A stretch of DNA of 64,000 nucleotides from Actinokineospora bangkokensis (GCF_001940455.1 NZ_MKQR01000028.1:508348-572347); one strand, 5' to 3'. Positions 50,691 through 60,593 are shown, numbered from the stretch's first letter. Numbers and translations: made by a program. The notes: generated by a model from the sequence alone, not told the origin.

Positions 50691-51955
50691 CAGCCGTCTC
50701 CTTCCCGTCCGCCCGCCGTCGCGTGCAGGGCACCGTCCGCCAGCCGCACGCGCAGGGGGGTGCCCGCCGGGGCGTCGGAGACCGAGCGCAGGACGTGGGT
50801 GGTCCCGTCGTCGGCGGTGCGCTGCACGACCGCGTACCCCCGGGCAAGCGTGGCGGCTGGCCCCAGGGTCGTCAAGCGGGCGCGGGTGGCGGTCAGCGCC
50901 GTGGTCTCCTCCGCGAGCCTGCCCAGCACGGCCCGCCTGCCCCGCTCGGTGAGCGCCCGCACCTGCTCAGCGTGTCTGTCGAGCGGGCTGAGCGGGTCGG
51001 CCAGCACCGGCCTGCTGCGCAGCTGGGTGAGCACCCGCAGCTCGCGGTCCACCCACCCGTGCAGCGCGCGGCGGGCCCGGTCGCGCATCTGCCGCACCCG
51101 CAGCGACTCCTCCGCCACGTCCGGCACCACCCGCTTGCCCGCGTCGGTGGGCGTCGAGCAGCGCACGTCCGCGACGTGGTCGAGCAGCGGGGTGTCCGGC
51201 TCGTGGCCGATCGCGCTGAGCACCGGCGTGCGGCACTCGGCCACCGCCCGGCACAGCGCCTCGTCGGAGAACGGCAGCAGGTCCTCCACGCTCCCCCCGC
51301 CGCGGGCGATGACGATGACCTCCACGTCCGGGTCCCGGTCGAGCACCCGCAGCGCGTCGAGCACCTGCGGCACCGCCAGCGCGCCCTGCACGGCCACGTT
51401 CTCCACCCGGAACCGCACCGCGGGCCACCGCGCGGTCGCGTTGGCCAGCACGTCGTGCTCGGCCGCCGAGGCCCGCCCGGTGATCAGCCCCACCACCTTG
51501 GGCAGGAACGGCGGGCGCCGCTTGCGCCGCGGGTCGAACAGGCCCTCGGCGGCCAGCAGCCGCCGCAGCCGCTCGATGCGGGCCAGCAGCTCCCCGATGC
51601 CCACCGCGCGGATCTCCGCCGCGCGCAGGCTCAGCGTGCCGCGGTTCATGAAGAAGGTGGGCTTGGCGTGCACCACCACGCGGGTGCCGTCGGTCAGCGG
51701 CGGCTCGTGCCTGCGCAGCACGTCCGCGGCGCAGGTGACCGTCATGGACACGTCGGCGGCCGGGTCGCGCAGGGTGAGGAACGCGGTCCCGGTGCCCGGG
51801 CGCGCCGAGATCTGGGTGAGCTGGCCCTCCACCCACACCGCGCCGAGCCGGTTGATCCACTCCGCGATCTTGCGGGCCACCGTCCGCACCGGCCAGGGCT
51901 CCTCCGGGGTGGACCCGGCCTTGGCCGCGGGGGCCTGCTGGGGCTGCTCGGTCAC
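50690..51955 (-). CDS. xseA: Exodeoxyribonuclease VII large subunit
   Basis: 421 residues from GTG 51955. N-terminal OB fold ([24 protein letters not shown]), then the catalytic domain with [41 protein letters not shown] (about 195-215) and [19 protein letters not shown], followed by a long coiled-coil-forming region and the C-terminal LARGYAVV. Degrades single-stranded DNA together with XseB. Its GTG overlaps the stop of the lipid-droplet-type gene upstream by four bases. Confidence 0.96.
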   Translation of the reverse strand: MTEQPQQAPAAKAGSTPEEPWPVRTVARKIAEWINRLGAVWVEGQLTQISARPGTGTAFLTLRDPAADVSMTVTCAADVLRRHEPPLTDGTRVVVHAKPTFFMNRGTLSLRAAEIRAVGIGELLARIERLRRLLAAEGLFDPRRKRRPPFLPKVVGLITGRASAAEHDVLANATARWPAVRFRVENVAVQGALAVPQVLDALRVLDRDPDVEVIVIARGGGSVEDLLPFSDEALCRAVAECRTPVLSAIGHEPDTPLLDHVADVRCSTPTDAGKRVVPDVAEESLRVRQMRDRARRALHGWVDRELRVLTQLRSRPVLADPLSPLDRHAEQVRALTERGRRAVLGRLAEETTALTATRARLTTLGPAATLARGYAVVQRTADDGTTHVLRSVSDAPAGTPLRVRLADGALHATAGGREGDG

Positions 51956-52701
51956 TGCTGGGCGCGGACCGTCTCGATGCGCCGGACCAGCATCCCGGTG
52001 AACGACGCCCGGTTCTCCCCGGCGCGCTCGTAGGCCAGCAGCTCCTCCAGTTCCGCGATGGAGAACACGCGCAGCCGCGCCCGCAGCTGCGGCAGCGACA
52101 GCTCGTCGTAGTTGGGCACCGCGGCGGGGGCGCCCGCGATCGCCTTCTGCTCCTGCTCCCACGGGTCGGCGCCCTCGGCCTCGGCCACCAGGGCGGCCTC
52201 CTCCGCGGCGGCGTCCTCCTCGGCCGAGCCCGGCTCCAGCTCGGCGGCGGCCTCCGGGTCGCGCACCGGGTCGGCGTCCAGGGCGGGCTCGACCTCGGCG
52301 GGGTCGGCGGTGTCCTCGACGGTGCTGCCCTCGGTGGCGCTGTCCTCGTCGGCGCTGTCCTCGTCGGCGCTGTCGTCCTCGTCCTCGTACTCGAGGTCGT
52401 CGTCGAGGTCGTCGTCGCCGACCCGGTCGAACGCGGGCCTGCTCAGGTCGTAGTCGTCGGCGTCCTCGTCGAAGGTCGCCCACTCCGGCGACTCCTCGAC
52501 CGGGCGCAGCGCGGACAGCACCGCGTCGCCCTTGATGGCGAGCTCGGTCACCTGCTGCTGCACCCGCATCGAGGCCTGCAGCGCCTGGCTCGCGATCGTC
52601 ACCGGCAGCCCGGCGAGGACGGTGGGGAGGTCCCTGGCGCGCTCGACGGCCGTCGCGGCCAGCCCGGCCGCGAGGCGCACCGGCAGGGGGAGAGGCTTCA
52701 T
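51952..52701 (-). CDS. Lipid-droplet-associated-like acidic protein (Rv1109c-like)
   Basis: 249 residues from ATG 52701. The N-terminus is amphipathic ([20 protein letters not shown], then [18 protein letters not shown]), followed by a very acidic middle (about 85-190) with tandem DSADE units, then a C-terminal [30 protein letters not shown] helical motif, typical of SAP-like termini in this family. Homologues next to xseA (Rv1109c) are annotated as lipid droplet-associated. The DNA of the acidic repeat (about 52335-52365) repeats GCTGTCCTCGTCGGC. First gene of the xse operon; diverges from ispH. Confidence 0.82.
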   Translation of the reverse strand: MKPLPLPVRLAAGLAATAVERARDLPTVLAGLPVTIASQALQASMRVQQQVTELAIKGDAVLSALRPVEESPEWATFDEDADDYDLSRPAFDRVGDDDLDDDLEYEDEDDSADEDSADEDSATEGSTVEDTADPAEVEPALDADPVRDPEAAAELEPGSAEEDAAAEEAALVAEAEGADPWEQEQKAIAGAPAAVPNYDELSLPQLRARLRVFSIAELEELLAYERAGENRASFTGMLVRRIETVRAQQ

Positions 52702-52790
52702 GGCCCCTAGCCTGCCCGAATCCCCGGGATCTGCACAGCGGGCCACGGCGGGCGCGGGCGGAGACCCGGGCCACACGTACCCTGGTCACC

Positions 52791-53753
52791 ATGAGTGCTG
52801 CGACCAAGCGCGTGCTGCTGGCCAAGCCGCGGGGCTACTGCGCGGGCGTCGACCGGGCCGTCGTGACGGTCGAGAAGGCCCTGGCCGCCCACGGCGCGCC
52901 GGTCTACGTGCGCAAGGAGATCGTCCACAACAAGCACGTCGTGGAGACCCTGCGCGCCAAGGGCGTCATCTTCGTCGACGAGACCGACGAGGTCCCCGAG
53001 GGCGCGCTGGTGGTGTTCTCCGCGCACGGGGTGTCCCCGGCGGTGCACGAGGAGGCCGCCGCGCGCAACCTGCGCACCATCGACGCCACCTGCCCCCTGG
53101 TCACCAAGGTGCACTTCGAGGCCAAGCGCTTCGCCAAGGACGACTACGACATCCTGCTCATCGGCCACGAGGGCCACGAGGAGGTCGAGGGCACCGCGGG
53201 CGAGGCCCCCGACCACGTCCGCCTCGTCGACACCGCCGAGGACGCCGCCACCGTCGAGGTGCGCGACCCGTCCAAGGTCATCTGGCTGTCGCAGACCACC
53301 CTCTCGGTCGACGAGACCATGGAGCGCGTCGACCAGCTCAAGCAGCGCTTCCCCCTGCTGCAGGACCCGCCGAGCGACGACATCTGCTACGCCACCTCCA
53401 ACCGCCAGTTCGCCGTCAAGACCATGGCCCCCCAGTGCGACCTGGTCCTCGTCGTCGGCTCCACCAACTCCTCCAACTCCAAGCGCCTCGTCGAGGTCGC
53501 CCTCCAAGCGGGCGCCCGCGCCGCCCACCTCGTCGACTTCGCCCACGAGGTCGACGAGACCTGGCTCACCGACGTCGACACCGTCGGCGTCACCAGCGGC
53601 GCCTCCGTCCCCGACGAGCTGGTCATGGACCTCCTGGCCTGGCTCGCCGACCGCGGCTACGCAGGCGTCGAGGAGATCACCACCGCCAACGAGAAGATCA
53701 CCTTCGCCCTCCCCAAGGAAGTGCGGACCAAGCGCGCCCCCTCTTCTTCCTGA
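52791..53753 (+). CDS. ispH: 4-Hydroxy-3-methylbut-2-enyl diphosphate reductase
   Basis: 320 residues. MEP-pathway IspH/LytB with the three cluster Cys in [13 protein letters not shown] (C19), [11 protein letters not shown] (about 102) and [10 protein letters not shown] (about 202). Conserved [19 protein letters not shown] and [10 protein letters not shown]. It reduces HMBPP to IPP and DMAPP with a 4Fe-4S centre, and so supplies the prenyltransferase upstream. ATG is preceded by TACCCT seven bases away and no ribosome-binding site, so likely leaderless. Its 3' end carries repeat copy B. Matches Rv1110 (lytB2). Confidence 0.97.
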   Translation: MSAATKRVLLAKPRGYCAGVDRAVVTVEKALAAHGAPVYVRKEIVHNKHVVETLRAKGVIFVDETDEVPEGALVVFSAHGVSPAVHEEAAARNLRTIDATCPLVTKVHFEAKRFAKDDYDILLIGHEGHEEVEGTAGEAPDHVRLVDTAEDAATVEVRDPSKVIWLSQTTLSVDETMERVDQLKQRFPLLQDPPSDDICYATSNRQFAVKTMAPQCDLVLVVGSTNSSNSKRLVEVALQAGARAAHLVDFAHEVDETWLTDVDTVGVTSGASVPDELVMDLLAWLADRGYAGVEEITTANEKITFALPKEVRTKRAPSSS

Positions 53754-53768
53754 CCCCCCCTTTCCCTC

Positions 53769-53848
53769 CCGCTGCGCTAGGCCCTCCGCTGCGCTCTTCT
53801 TTCCGCTGCGCGGGGCTCTTTCCCGCTGCGCTCGGCCTTCCGCTGCGC
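53769..53848 (+). repeat. Five short direct repeats CCGCTGCGC
   Basis: Copies at 53769-53777, 53786-53794, 53803-53811, 53823-53831 and 53840-53848, period 17-20. Copy A has three such units (35078-35086, 35113-35121, 35130-35138, complementary strand) and a degenerate one. Confidence 0.8.
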
Positions 53849-53882
53849 GGGGCTCTTGAAGAGCGGGGGCTTGGGTGGGTGG

Positions 53883-54028
53883 CCCGGTTGGGTGGATCCG
53901 CTTGGTCGGGGCCCCTATGACGATCATGTGCTGCGGGCGGGGAAAAGGCGGGCTGAAAAGACGCCCGCCCGTCCCGTTTGGGTAGCACATGATCGCCTCC
54001 CCCGACCAAGCGAATCCACCCAACCGGG
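53883..54028 (+). repeat. Palindromic 3'-end element, core copy B
   Basis: Same length (146) and architecture as copy A but inverted. Outer ends CCCGGTTGGGTGGATCC / its complement with one mismatch, internal loop CCCCTATGA opposite CCTC, inner stem CGATCATGTGCT, apical GGCGGGC-TGAAAAGAC-GCCCGCC. Sense orientation plus, following ispH by 130 bases. Confidence 0.87.
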
Positions 54029-54177
54029 CAGTGCCTGCTGTTCGGGCTCGGCTTGTGTGGGTGGTCGCCTTGGGTGCCTTCTTCTTGCAGGCTGGCGCGG
54101 GGGTAGCCCGGGCAAGGGGACCCCTGTTTTCAACGCTACCGGCGGGGACCGACAGAACTCGACCCCGGCGCCTTGGC

Positions 54178-54186
54178 TGTGGACAA
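54178..54186 (-). other. DnaA-box-like site in repeat copy B
   Basis: TGTGGACAA on the plus strand (TTGTCCACA on minus), the counterpart of the site at 34776-34784 in copy A. Confidence 0.35.
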
Positions 54187-54280
54187 CTCGGCGGGCCAGC
54201 TCATGCGGCCGGACACCGTGTCTTTTCTTCTTTGCCCACGGAGCGAGCAATTACGGAACCGGCGGCCCGGCTACGGGGGT

Positions 54281-54430
54281 GCTCGATGCGGTGATCTTGT
54301 TTGGGTGGGGTAGGCGATCATGGGCTACCCTGTCCGGGCTGAGCGGGGCTCTTTTCGCCCCAGCTTTTCCCGCTCTCTCAGCTCATGATCGCCGTAGGGG
54401 CCCCGCCCAAACGAGATCACCGCATCGAGC
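54281..54430 (-). repeat. Palindromic 3'-end element, core copy D
   Basis: 150 bases, second subtype: ends GCTCGATGCGGTGATC pair over ~30 bp with two mismatches, then GGGGCCCCTACGG opposite a shorter strand, the inner stem CGATCATG, and an apical GGGGC-GAAAAGA-GCCCC hairpin. Sense orientation minus, 44 bases past the DUF6542 stop. The flank GTAGCCGGGCCGCCGGTT is shared with copy C. Confidence 0.85.
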
Positions 54431-54474
54431 CAGCGAGAAAGGTCCCGGAATCCTTCAAGCCCGAGAGCCAGGCA

Positions 54475-55071
54475 CTACTCAGGCCGGGACTTCCGCACGG
54501 GCCGCCGCTCCCCGTCACGCGGCCGGGGCCGCTTCCCCGCGGCAGCGGCCGCGCGCTCCCGGGCCTCCCGCTCGCGCCCAGCGGGAGCGGCAACCCGGCC
54601 CCCGCCCTGCCCGCGAGCGGGATCGCGCTGGACGAACAACCGCACGATGCCCAGCGCCAAGCACACCGCGGTGGTGATGGCCATCAGCGGGAAGTTGCTG
54701 GTGAGCGGCAGGGCCACGTTGAAGAGCAGGTTCTTGAGCCCGCCGCCCGCGCTGGGGCCGAAGACGATGAGGGCGCCCGCCGCGGTGGCGGCGAAGACGA
54801 GGGGGGGCTGGACCATGGGGCCGAAGAGGCTGCGCCTGCGGACCAGGGCGACGGCGGCGACGCAGCCGAGGACGAAGCCGACCTGGTAGACCACGCCGAG
54901 GGCGGCCTGGCGGTTGACGTCGACGGCCGCGGTCACGGCGGAGAGGCCGAGGGCCAGGAGGACGGCGCCCCACCACGGCAGGCCGCGGGAGGCGCCGAAC
55001 AGGGGGCGTTCGTCCCAGGTCGGTGCTGCGGTGTCGTCAAGATCGCCGTGGCGATCGCGCGTGGCGGTCAC
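54475..55071 (-). CDS. DUF6542 membrane protein
   Basis: 198 residues from GTG 55071. About 30 cytoplasmic residues, then four membrane helices (around 33-50, 62-80, 88-108 and 125-150, e.g. LPWWGAVLLALGLSAVTAAV), then a strongly basic Arg/Gly/Ala-rich tail (155-198). This matches the DUF6542 family next to ispH (Rv1111c). Function unknown; the basic tail might bind nucleic acid or membrane phospholipid. Its 3' end carries copy D of the palindromic element, while the convergent ispH carries copy B. Confidence 0.8.
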   Translation of the reverse strand: MTATRDRHGDLDDTAAPTWDERPLFGASRGLPWWGAVLLALGLSAVTAAVDVNRQAALGVVYQVGFVLGCVAAVALVRRRSLFGPMVQPPLVFAATAAGALIVFGPSAGGGLKNLLFNVALPLTSNFPLMAITTAVCLALGIVRLFVQRDPARGQGGGRVAAPAGREREARERAAAAAGKRPRPRDGERRPVRKSRPE

Positions 55072-55288
55072 GGCGGTACACGTTAGCCGCCCGGGTGGCG
55101 CCGCTGTCGTTGGTCGGGGGAACCGGGAGGCGGACCACCCGACGGAGTGAGCGTGGTCACACGGCGGGGTGGCGGTGCGTGGGGGTTCGACGCTGTGGGT
55201 GACCGGTTGTGGGGTAATGATCGCCCCGCGGTGCCCGCCCGGACCCGCGGGCCCGACCCGGTGCACCCGATCCCCTGGAGGCCCGACC

Positions 55289-56191
55289 GTGACGGCGGTG
55301 TTCGCCACCCTGGCCGCTGTGCTCGCCCTGCTGCTGGCCGCGGCCACGGCGCTGTTCTGGCGGCTCTACGCCGACAGCGACCGGCGGGCGGCGGCGTTCC
55401 GCGCGGAGCTGGCCGGGGAGCGGGCGCGGTCGGACGCCCACCAGACGGCGCTGCGGCGCTACGAGGTGGCGTTCGCGTCGATCTCCGGGCGGGGGGAGCT
55501 GGGCGAGCAGGTGCTGGTGGAGACGGCCAGGGCGCTCGGGATGCGGGAGGGGCTGCACTTCACCGTGCAGACCGACGTGGCCGGGGGCGGTGCCGCGCGG
55601 CCGGACCTGCTGCTGCTGGTCGGGGACGGGCGCAAGGTGCCGGTGGACGCCAAGATGAGCATGGCGACCTGGGTGGAGGCGGTGGAGACCGACGACGCCG
55701 AGGAGCGGTTGGACGCGCTGCGGGTGCACGTGCGCAACATCCGGTCCCGGGCGGCCGACCTGGCGGGCAAGGGCTACCAGCGCTGGGCCGACGCCATCTA
55801 CGGCACGATCATGTTCGTCCCCTCCGACGCCGCGGTGGTGGCGGCGCTGGACGCCGACCCCTCGCTGCTGCGGTGGCTGCTCGACCGGCGGGTGTTCCTG
55901 TGCGGGCCCACCGGGTTCGCCGTCGTGGCGTCCGCGGCGCTGTTCGCCGCCACCTCCCGCACCATCGCCGCCGACGTCGCCGCGGTGCAGTCGGCGGCCG
56001 CGGCGGCGCACCGGTCGGCGGCGGGGGCCATCGACGCGGTGAACCTGTCCTCGACCCACCTCCAGCGGTTCGTCTCGGCGCGCAGGCGGGAGCTGGAGGC
56101 GCTGGAGCAGTTTCGGGGGGCCGTGGCGCCGCTGACGGAGGCGTCGGGGGCCGCCGAGCTGGCCGGGGTGCGCGAGGCCGTCGAGGACTGA
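55289..56191 (+). CDS. rmuC: RmuC-family DNA recombination protein (short form)
   Basis: 300 residues from GTG 55289 (GGAGG seven bases upstream). One N-terminal membrane helix (about 3-20), a coiled-coil stretch, then the RmuC nuclease-like fold with SGRGELGEQVLVETARALGM, RPDLLLLVGDGRKVPVDAKM (about 105-124, PD-(D/E)xK-like Asp and Lys) and FVPSDAAVVAAL. Much shorter than E. coli RmuC (475). RmuC limits rearrangement at inverted repeats in E. coli, notable next to SbcCD and palindromes. Substrate cleavage is inferred. Confidence 0.88.
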   Translation: MTAVFATLAAVLALLLAAATALFWRLYADSDRRAAAFRAELAGERARSDAHQTALRRYEVAFASISGRGELGEQVLVETARALGMREGLHFTVQTDVAGGGAARPDLLLLVGDGRKVPVDAKMSMATWVEAVETDDAEERLDALRVHVRNIRSRAADLAGKGYQRWADAIYGTIMFVPSDAAVVAALDADPSLLRWLLDRRVFLCGPTGFAVVASAALFAATSRTIAADVAAVQSAAAAAHRSAAGAIDAVNLSSTHLQRFVSARRRELEALEQFRGAVAPLTEASGAAELAGVREAVED

Positions 56192-56377
56192 CCTGCGGCC
56201 AGGGCCCGGGGCGCCCCCTGACGGCGCTCCAGGCAGTCGACCACGGCCCCGAGCGCACCGCGCGCACCGGTTTCGGCGACGTGCCCCACCCGCGGGCTGG
56301 GCCGTGCCGGTCGAACACGCGTGCGGTCGGCGTGTCCGCCGTGGCGCTGGGCCGACCACCGCCTACCGTGGGTCAGC

Positions 56378-57520
56378 ATGCGCCTGCTGCACACCTCCGA
56401 CTGGCACGTCGGGCGCACCTTCCACGGCCGGGACCTGTTGCGCGAGCAGGAGGCGGTCCTCGGCGGCCTCGCCGACCTGGTCGACACCCACCGCGTCGAC
56501 GTCGTGGTGGTCGCGGGCGACCTCTACGACCGGGCCGTGCCCGCCGCGGAGGCCATCGCCGCCTGCACCCGGGTGCTGGCCCGGCTCGCCGCCGCCGGGG
56601 CGGCGATCGTCATCACCCCCGGCAACCACGACTCCGCGGCCCGGCTCGGCGCGTTCGCCCAGTTCGCCGAGGCGGGCGGGCTGCACCTGCGCACCACCGC
56701 CGCCGACCTCGACCGCCCGGTGCTGCTGCGCGACGCGCACGGGCCCGTCGCCGTCTACGGCATCCCCTACCTGGAGCCCGAACCCGCGCGCCACGCCCTC
56801 GGCAAGCCGGAGCTGCGCGGGCACGCGGGCGTGCTGGGCGAGGCGATGCGCCGGGTCGGGGCGGACCTGGCGCGGCAGGGGAACCCGCGCAGCGTCGTGC
56901 TGGCGCACGCGTTCGTCACCGGGGGCGAGGCGACCGACTCCGAGCGCACCATCGCCGTCGGCGGCGTGCCGCACGTGCCCGCGAGCACCTTCGACGGCGT
57001 GGACTACGTGGCCCTCGGGCACCTGCACGGGCCGCAGACCCTGCGCGAGGACCTGCGCTACTCCGGCAGCCCGCTCGCCTACTCGTTCTCCGAGGCCCGC
57101 CAGCGCAAGTCGGTGTGGATCGCCGACCTCGACGCGCACGGGCTCGCTGGCGTCGAGCGGGTCGAGCTGCCGGTGCCGCGCGAGCTGGCCACCGCCCGCG
57201 GCACCCTCGACGACCTGCTCGTCGACCCGGTGCACGAGGCCCTGGTGGACAAGTTCCTCAGCGTCGAGCTGACCGACGTGGTGCGGCCGCTGGACGCCAT
57301 GCGCAGGCTGCGCGAGCGCTTCCCGCACGCGGTGCACCTGGAGTGGCGGCCCGAGGGCGGCGAGCGCGAGCTGCGCTACCGCGAGGCCGTGCGCGGCAAG
57401 TCCGACGAGGAGGTGGCCTGCTGCTTCGTGGCCGACCTGCGCGGCAGCGAGCCCACCGGCGCCGAGCGCGCCCTGCTGCGCGAGGCCCTGGCCGCCGTCG
57501 CCGCGGAGGGCAGGCGGTGA
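56378..57520 (+). CDS. sbcD: Exonuclease SbcD (Mre11-like)
   Basis: 380 residues. Metallophosphoesterase motifs LLHTSDWHVGRTF (residues 3-15), VVAGDLYDRAVP, TPGNHDSAARL, VLAHAFVTGG and ALGHLHGPQ give the two-metal nuclease site, followed by the SbcD C-terminal capping domain. With SbcC it forms the nuclease that opens DNA hairpins and cuts palindromes. ATG is preceded by TACCGT eight bases away and no ribosome-binding site, so probably leaderless. Its stop overlaps the sbcC start (GTGA). Confidence 0.96.
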   Translation: MRLLHTSDWHVGRTFHGRDLLREQEAVLGGLADLVDTHRVDVVVVAGDLYDRAVPAAEAIAACTRVLARLAAAGAAIVITPGNHDSAARLGAFAQFAEAGGLHLRTTAADLDRPVLLRDAHGPVAVYGIPYLEPEPARHALGKPELRGHAGVLGEAMRRVGADLARQGNPRSVVLAHAFVTGGEATDSERTIAVGGVPHVPASTFDGVDYVALGHLHGPQTLREDLRYSGSPLAYSFSEARQRKSVWIADLDAHGLAGVERVELPVPRELATARGTLDDLLVDPVHEALVDKFLSVELTDVVRPLDAMRRLRERFPHAVHLEWRPEGGERELRYREAVRGKSDEEVACCFVADLRGSEPTGAERALLREALAAVAAEGRR

Positions 57521-60513
57521 GGCTGCACCGGTTGGAGGTCTCCGCCTTCGGGCCCTACCCGGGCACCGAGGTGGTCGACTTCGACGCGCTCGCCGCCGAC
57601 GGGCTGTTCCTGCTGCACGGCGACACCGGGGCGGGCAAGACCACGCTGCTCGACGCGGTGGCGTTCGCCCTGTTCGGCACCGTGCCCGGGATGCGCGGCG
57701 AGACCAAGCGGCTGCGCTGCGACTACGCCGACCCCGACCAGGTCACCGAGGTGGCGCTCGACCTGACCGTGCAGGGCCACCGGCTGCGGGTCGTGCGGTC
57801 GCCGGAGTACGAGCGGCCCAAGAAGCGCGGCGAGGGCACCACCCGCCAGCAGGCGCGGGTGTCGCTGAGCTGGGTCGGGCAGGCCCCCTCCGGGCACGCC
57901 CCGGACGGCATCACCCGCATCGACGAGGTCGCCGACACCGTCGAGCGGCTGCTGGGGATGACCAAGGACCAGTTCTTCCAGGTGGTGCTGCTGCCGCAGG
58001 GCGACTTCGCCCGGTTCCTGCGGTCGGGCACCGAGGAGCGCGAGACCCTGCTGGAGAAGCTGTTCGGCACGCAGAACTTCGCCCGCGTCGAGCAGTGGTT
58101 CCGCACCCGCCGCACCGAGAAGCACCGGGAGCTGGAGGCGGCGCGCCGGGAGGCGGGCGAGCTGCTGGCCCGCTTCGAGCAGGCCTCGGGCCAGGACGCC
58201 CCGCAGACCCCCGACCTGGGCTGGCTCGACGCCGTCACCACCGCCGCCGAGGCACTGCACCGGGTGACCGAGCAGGGCGTGCGGGCGACCGCGGCCCAGC
58301 GCGCCCGCGCCGAGGAGGCGCTGGCCGAGGGCCGCGACCTGGTGGCGAAGGTCGAGCGGGTGCGCAGGGCCACCCGCGAGCTCGCGGAGCTGGAGGCCCA
58401 GGCGCCCGCCCGCGCCTCGTGGCGCACCGAGCTGGACGACGCCCGCCGGGCCGCGCCCGTGGTGCTGGCCGACGACCAGCTGCGGCGGGCGCGCCGGGCC
58501 GTGGACGCCGCGGTGGCGCGCGCCGAGCAGGCCGTTGACGCCGCTGGTGAGACGGGTGTCAAGCGCTTGCGCGAGTGGGTGGCGCGCGGGCGGCGGCGGG
58601 GTGTCGACGGGTCCGTGGTCGACGAGCTGCGCGCCCGGGCCGGGGCCCTGCGCGAGGAAGCGGGCGCGCTCGGCGGGCTCGTCGCGGAGGCGGAGCGGCA
58701 GGCGGCCGACGAGCAGCGGTTGGCGCGGCTGGTGACCCGCTCCGAGCAGTTGGCGCAGACGTCCGCGGACGTCGAGCGCGCGCTGGCCGAGTACCCGCCG
58801 CGCATCGCCGCCGCCCGCGAGGCGGCCAACAGCGCGGCGGGGTCCCGCAGCGCGGTCGACGGCCTGCGCGCCCGCCGGGACGAGGTCGCCGCCGCCGCCA
58901 AGGACACGGCCGCGGCGCAGCGCGCCCGGCAGGCGCTGGTGTCGGCGGAGGACGACAACCGCGCCGCCGTGGACGCCCACCAGGAGGCGCGCGAGCGCGT
59001 GCAGGCGTTGCGGCAGGCCCGGTTGGACGGGATGGCGGCGGAGCTGGCGGCCGGGTTGGCGGCGGGGGAGGCGTGCCCGGTGTGCGGGGCGCACGAGCAC
59101 CCGGCGCCCGCGCTGCCGTCCGGGCACACGGCCACGCCCGAGGACGAGCAGCGCGCCGAGGTCGCCGAGCAGCGGGCGCTGCACGCGCGGGAGCGGGCCG
59201 GGCAGGCGTTGACGCGGGCCCGCACGGAGTTGGCGCAGCTGGAGGAACGGCTCGCGCCGTGGCGGGGCGTCGACTTGTCGACCGAGCTGGCCACCGTGCG
59301 GGCGGCGTTCGACGGCGCCGTGGCGGCCGCCGCCCGGGTCGACGTGCTCGACAAGGAGCTGGCCGAGCTGGAGCAGGGCCTGGACGCGCTGCGGCAGCGG
59401 CGGTCCTTGGTGGAGCGCGACTCGGCGGCCGTGGACTCCGAGCGGCGCGGGCTGGTGGAGGCCGTGCAGGAGCGCGCGGCCGTGCTGGCGCAGGCGCGGG
59501 GGCCGTTCGAGTCCGTGGCGGCCCGCGTGGCCGACGTGCAGGGCCGCACCGCTCGCCTGGACCAGGTCGCGGACGCGTGCGCGGCGCTCGTCGCGGCCAG
59601 GGAAAGGCTTGCCGAGCACGAGGAAGCGCTGTCCGAGGCCGTGGCGGCCGCGGGGTTCCCGTCCGCTGCGAAGGCGTTGGGCGCCGCGCGTGAGGACAAC
59701 GTCGTCGAGAAGCTGCGGGGCAAGCTCGCCGACGCCGAGGCAGCGGTCAAGCAGCACAAGGAAACCCTGTCGGACATGGACCTGTTCGGCATCGAGCCGG
59801 ACGTCGAGGTGGACCTGCTGCCGCTGCGGGACGCGGTCGAGCGCACCCGGTCGGCGGCGGAGCAGGCCGTGGCGGCGGCGGGGGAGGCGCGGACGCGGTT
59901 CGTGGCCGTGCGCGACCTGGGCAAGCGGCTGCGCGCGGCGTGGCAGCGGCTGGAGCCCGTGGAGGCCGCCTACGCGGAGCTGGACGCGCTGACCGACGTG
60001 GTGAACGGGCGGGGGCAGAACTCGGCGCGGATGTCGCTGCGCTCGTACGTGCTGGCCGCGCGGTTGGAGGAGGTCGCGGTGTCGGCCTCGGCCCGGCTGC
60101 GGGACATGAGCCAGGGCCGGTACTCCTTCGTGCACTCCGACGCCGCGGGGGCGCGGGGGACGCGGGGCGGGTTGGGGCTCGACGTGCTCGACGACTACTC
60201 GGGGCGCGTCCGGCCCGCCAAGACGCTCTCCGGCGGGGAGTCGTTCCTCGCCTCGCTGTCGCTGGCGCTGGGGTTGGCCGACGTGGTCGCCGCGGAGTCC
60301 GGTGGGGCGTTGCTGGACACGCTGTTCGTGGACGAGGGCTTCGGCACGCTCGACGCGAACGCGCTGGACGACGTGATGTCTATTTTGGACACGCTGCGGG
60401 ACGGGGGTCGGGTGGTGGGGCTGGTGTCGCACGTGGAGGAGTTGCGGCAGCGGATCCCGGTGCGGTTGCACGTGAAGAAGGCGCGGGGCGGGTCTCGGGT
60501 GGTGCAGGGGTAG
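57517..60513 (+). CDS. sbcC: Exonuclease SbcC (Rad50-like ATPase)
   Basis: 998 residues from GTG 57517. N-terminal HGDTGAGKTTLLDA (Walker A, about 34-47), QVVLLPQGDFARFLRS, long coiled coils (about 200-850) interrupted at the zinc hook CPVC (about residue 520), then the C-terminal half with TLSGGESFLASLSLALG (signature) and LFVDEGFGTLD (Walker B). ATP-driven partner of SbcD; together they cleave hairpins and cruciforms formed by palindromes. Notably, copy C of the palindromic element lies just after it. Confidence 0.97.
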   Translation: MRLHRLEVSAFGPYPGTEVVDFDALAADGLFLLHGDTGAGKTTLLDAVAFALFGTVPGMRGETKRLRCDYADPDQVTEVALDLTVQGHRLRVVRSPEYERPKKRGEGTTRQQARVSLSWVGQAPSGHAPDGITRIDEVADTVERLLGMTKDQFFQVVLLPQGDFARFLRSGTEERETLLEKLFGTQNFARVEQWFRTRRTEKHRELEAARREAGELLARFEQASGQDAPQTPDLGWLDAVTTAAEALHRVTEQGVRATAAQRARAEEALAEGRDLVAKVERVRRATRELAELEAQAPARASWRTELDDARRAAPVVLADDQLRRARRAVDAAVARAEQAVDAAGETGVKRLREWVARGRRRGVDGSVVDELRARAGALREEAGALGGLVAEAERQAADEQRLARLVTRSEQLAQTSADVERALAEYPPRIAAAREAANSAAGSRSAVDGLRARRDEVAAAAKDTAAAQRARQALVSAEDDNRAAVDAHQEARERVQALRQARLDGMAAELAAGLAAGEACPVCGAHEHPAPALPSGHTATPEDEQRAEVAEQRALHARERAGQALTRARTELAQLEERLAPWRGVDLSTELATVRAAFDGAVAAAARVDVLDKELAELEQGLDALRQRRSLVERDSAAVDSERRGLVEAVQERAAVLAQARGPFESVAARVADVQGRTARLDQVADACAALVAARERLAEHEEALSEAVAAAGFPSAAKALGAAREDNVVEKLRGKLADAEAAVKQHKETLSDMDLFGIEPDVEVDLLPLRDAVERTRSAAEQAVAAAGEARTRFVAVRDLGKRLRAAWQRLEPVEAAYAELDALTDVVNGRGQNSARMSLRSYVLAARLEEVAVSASARLRDMSQGRYSFVHSDAAGARGTRGGLGLDVLDDYSGRVRPAKTLSGGESFLASLSLALGLADVVAAESGGALLDTLFVDEGFGTLDANALDDVMSILDTLRDGGRVVGLVSHVEELRQRIPVRLHVKKARGGSRVVQG

Positions 60514-60517
60514 GTGT

Positions 60518-60562
60518 CCCGCCTCGCCTTCGGCGGGTGTTTGGTGTCGCCTCGCCTTCGGC
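60518..60562 (+). repeat. Direct repeat and small hairpin after sbcC
   Basis: GCCTCGCCTTCGGC occurs at 60521-60534 and 60549-60562. CCCGCC (60518-60523) pairs with GGCGGG (60532-60537) and may terminate sbcC. This is the analogue, with a different unit, of the CCGCTGCGC repeats before core B. Confidence 0.6.
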
Positions 60563-60593
60563 ATCGGCGGGGATCGCGGGGCTCCGCTGGCCT

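Larger units (their letters stand above)
53758..54190 (+). repeat. Extended repeat, copy B (inverted relative to copy A)
   Basis: Begins about five bases after the ispH stop and matches, on the opposite strand, the 34773-35147 segment. It contains five CCGCTGCGC units, GCTCTTGAAGAGC, the 146-base core, the GGGCTCGGCTTGTGTGGG flank, a ~37-base insertion absent from copy A, and a DnaA-box-like site (minus 54186-54178). Together with copy A it forms a 19-kb inverted pair. Confidence 0.8.
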
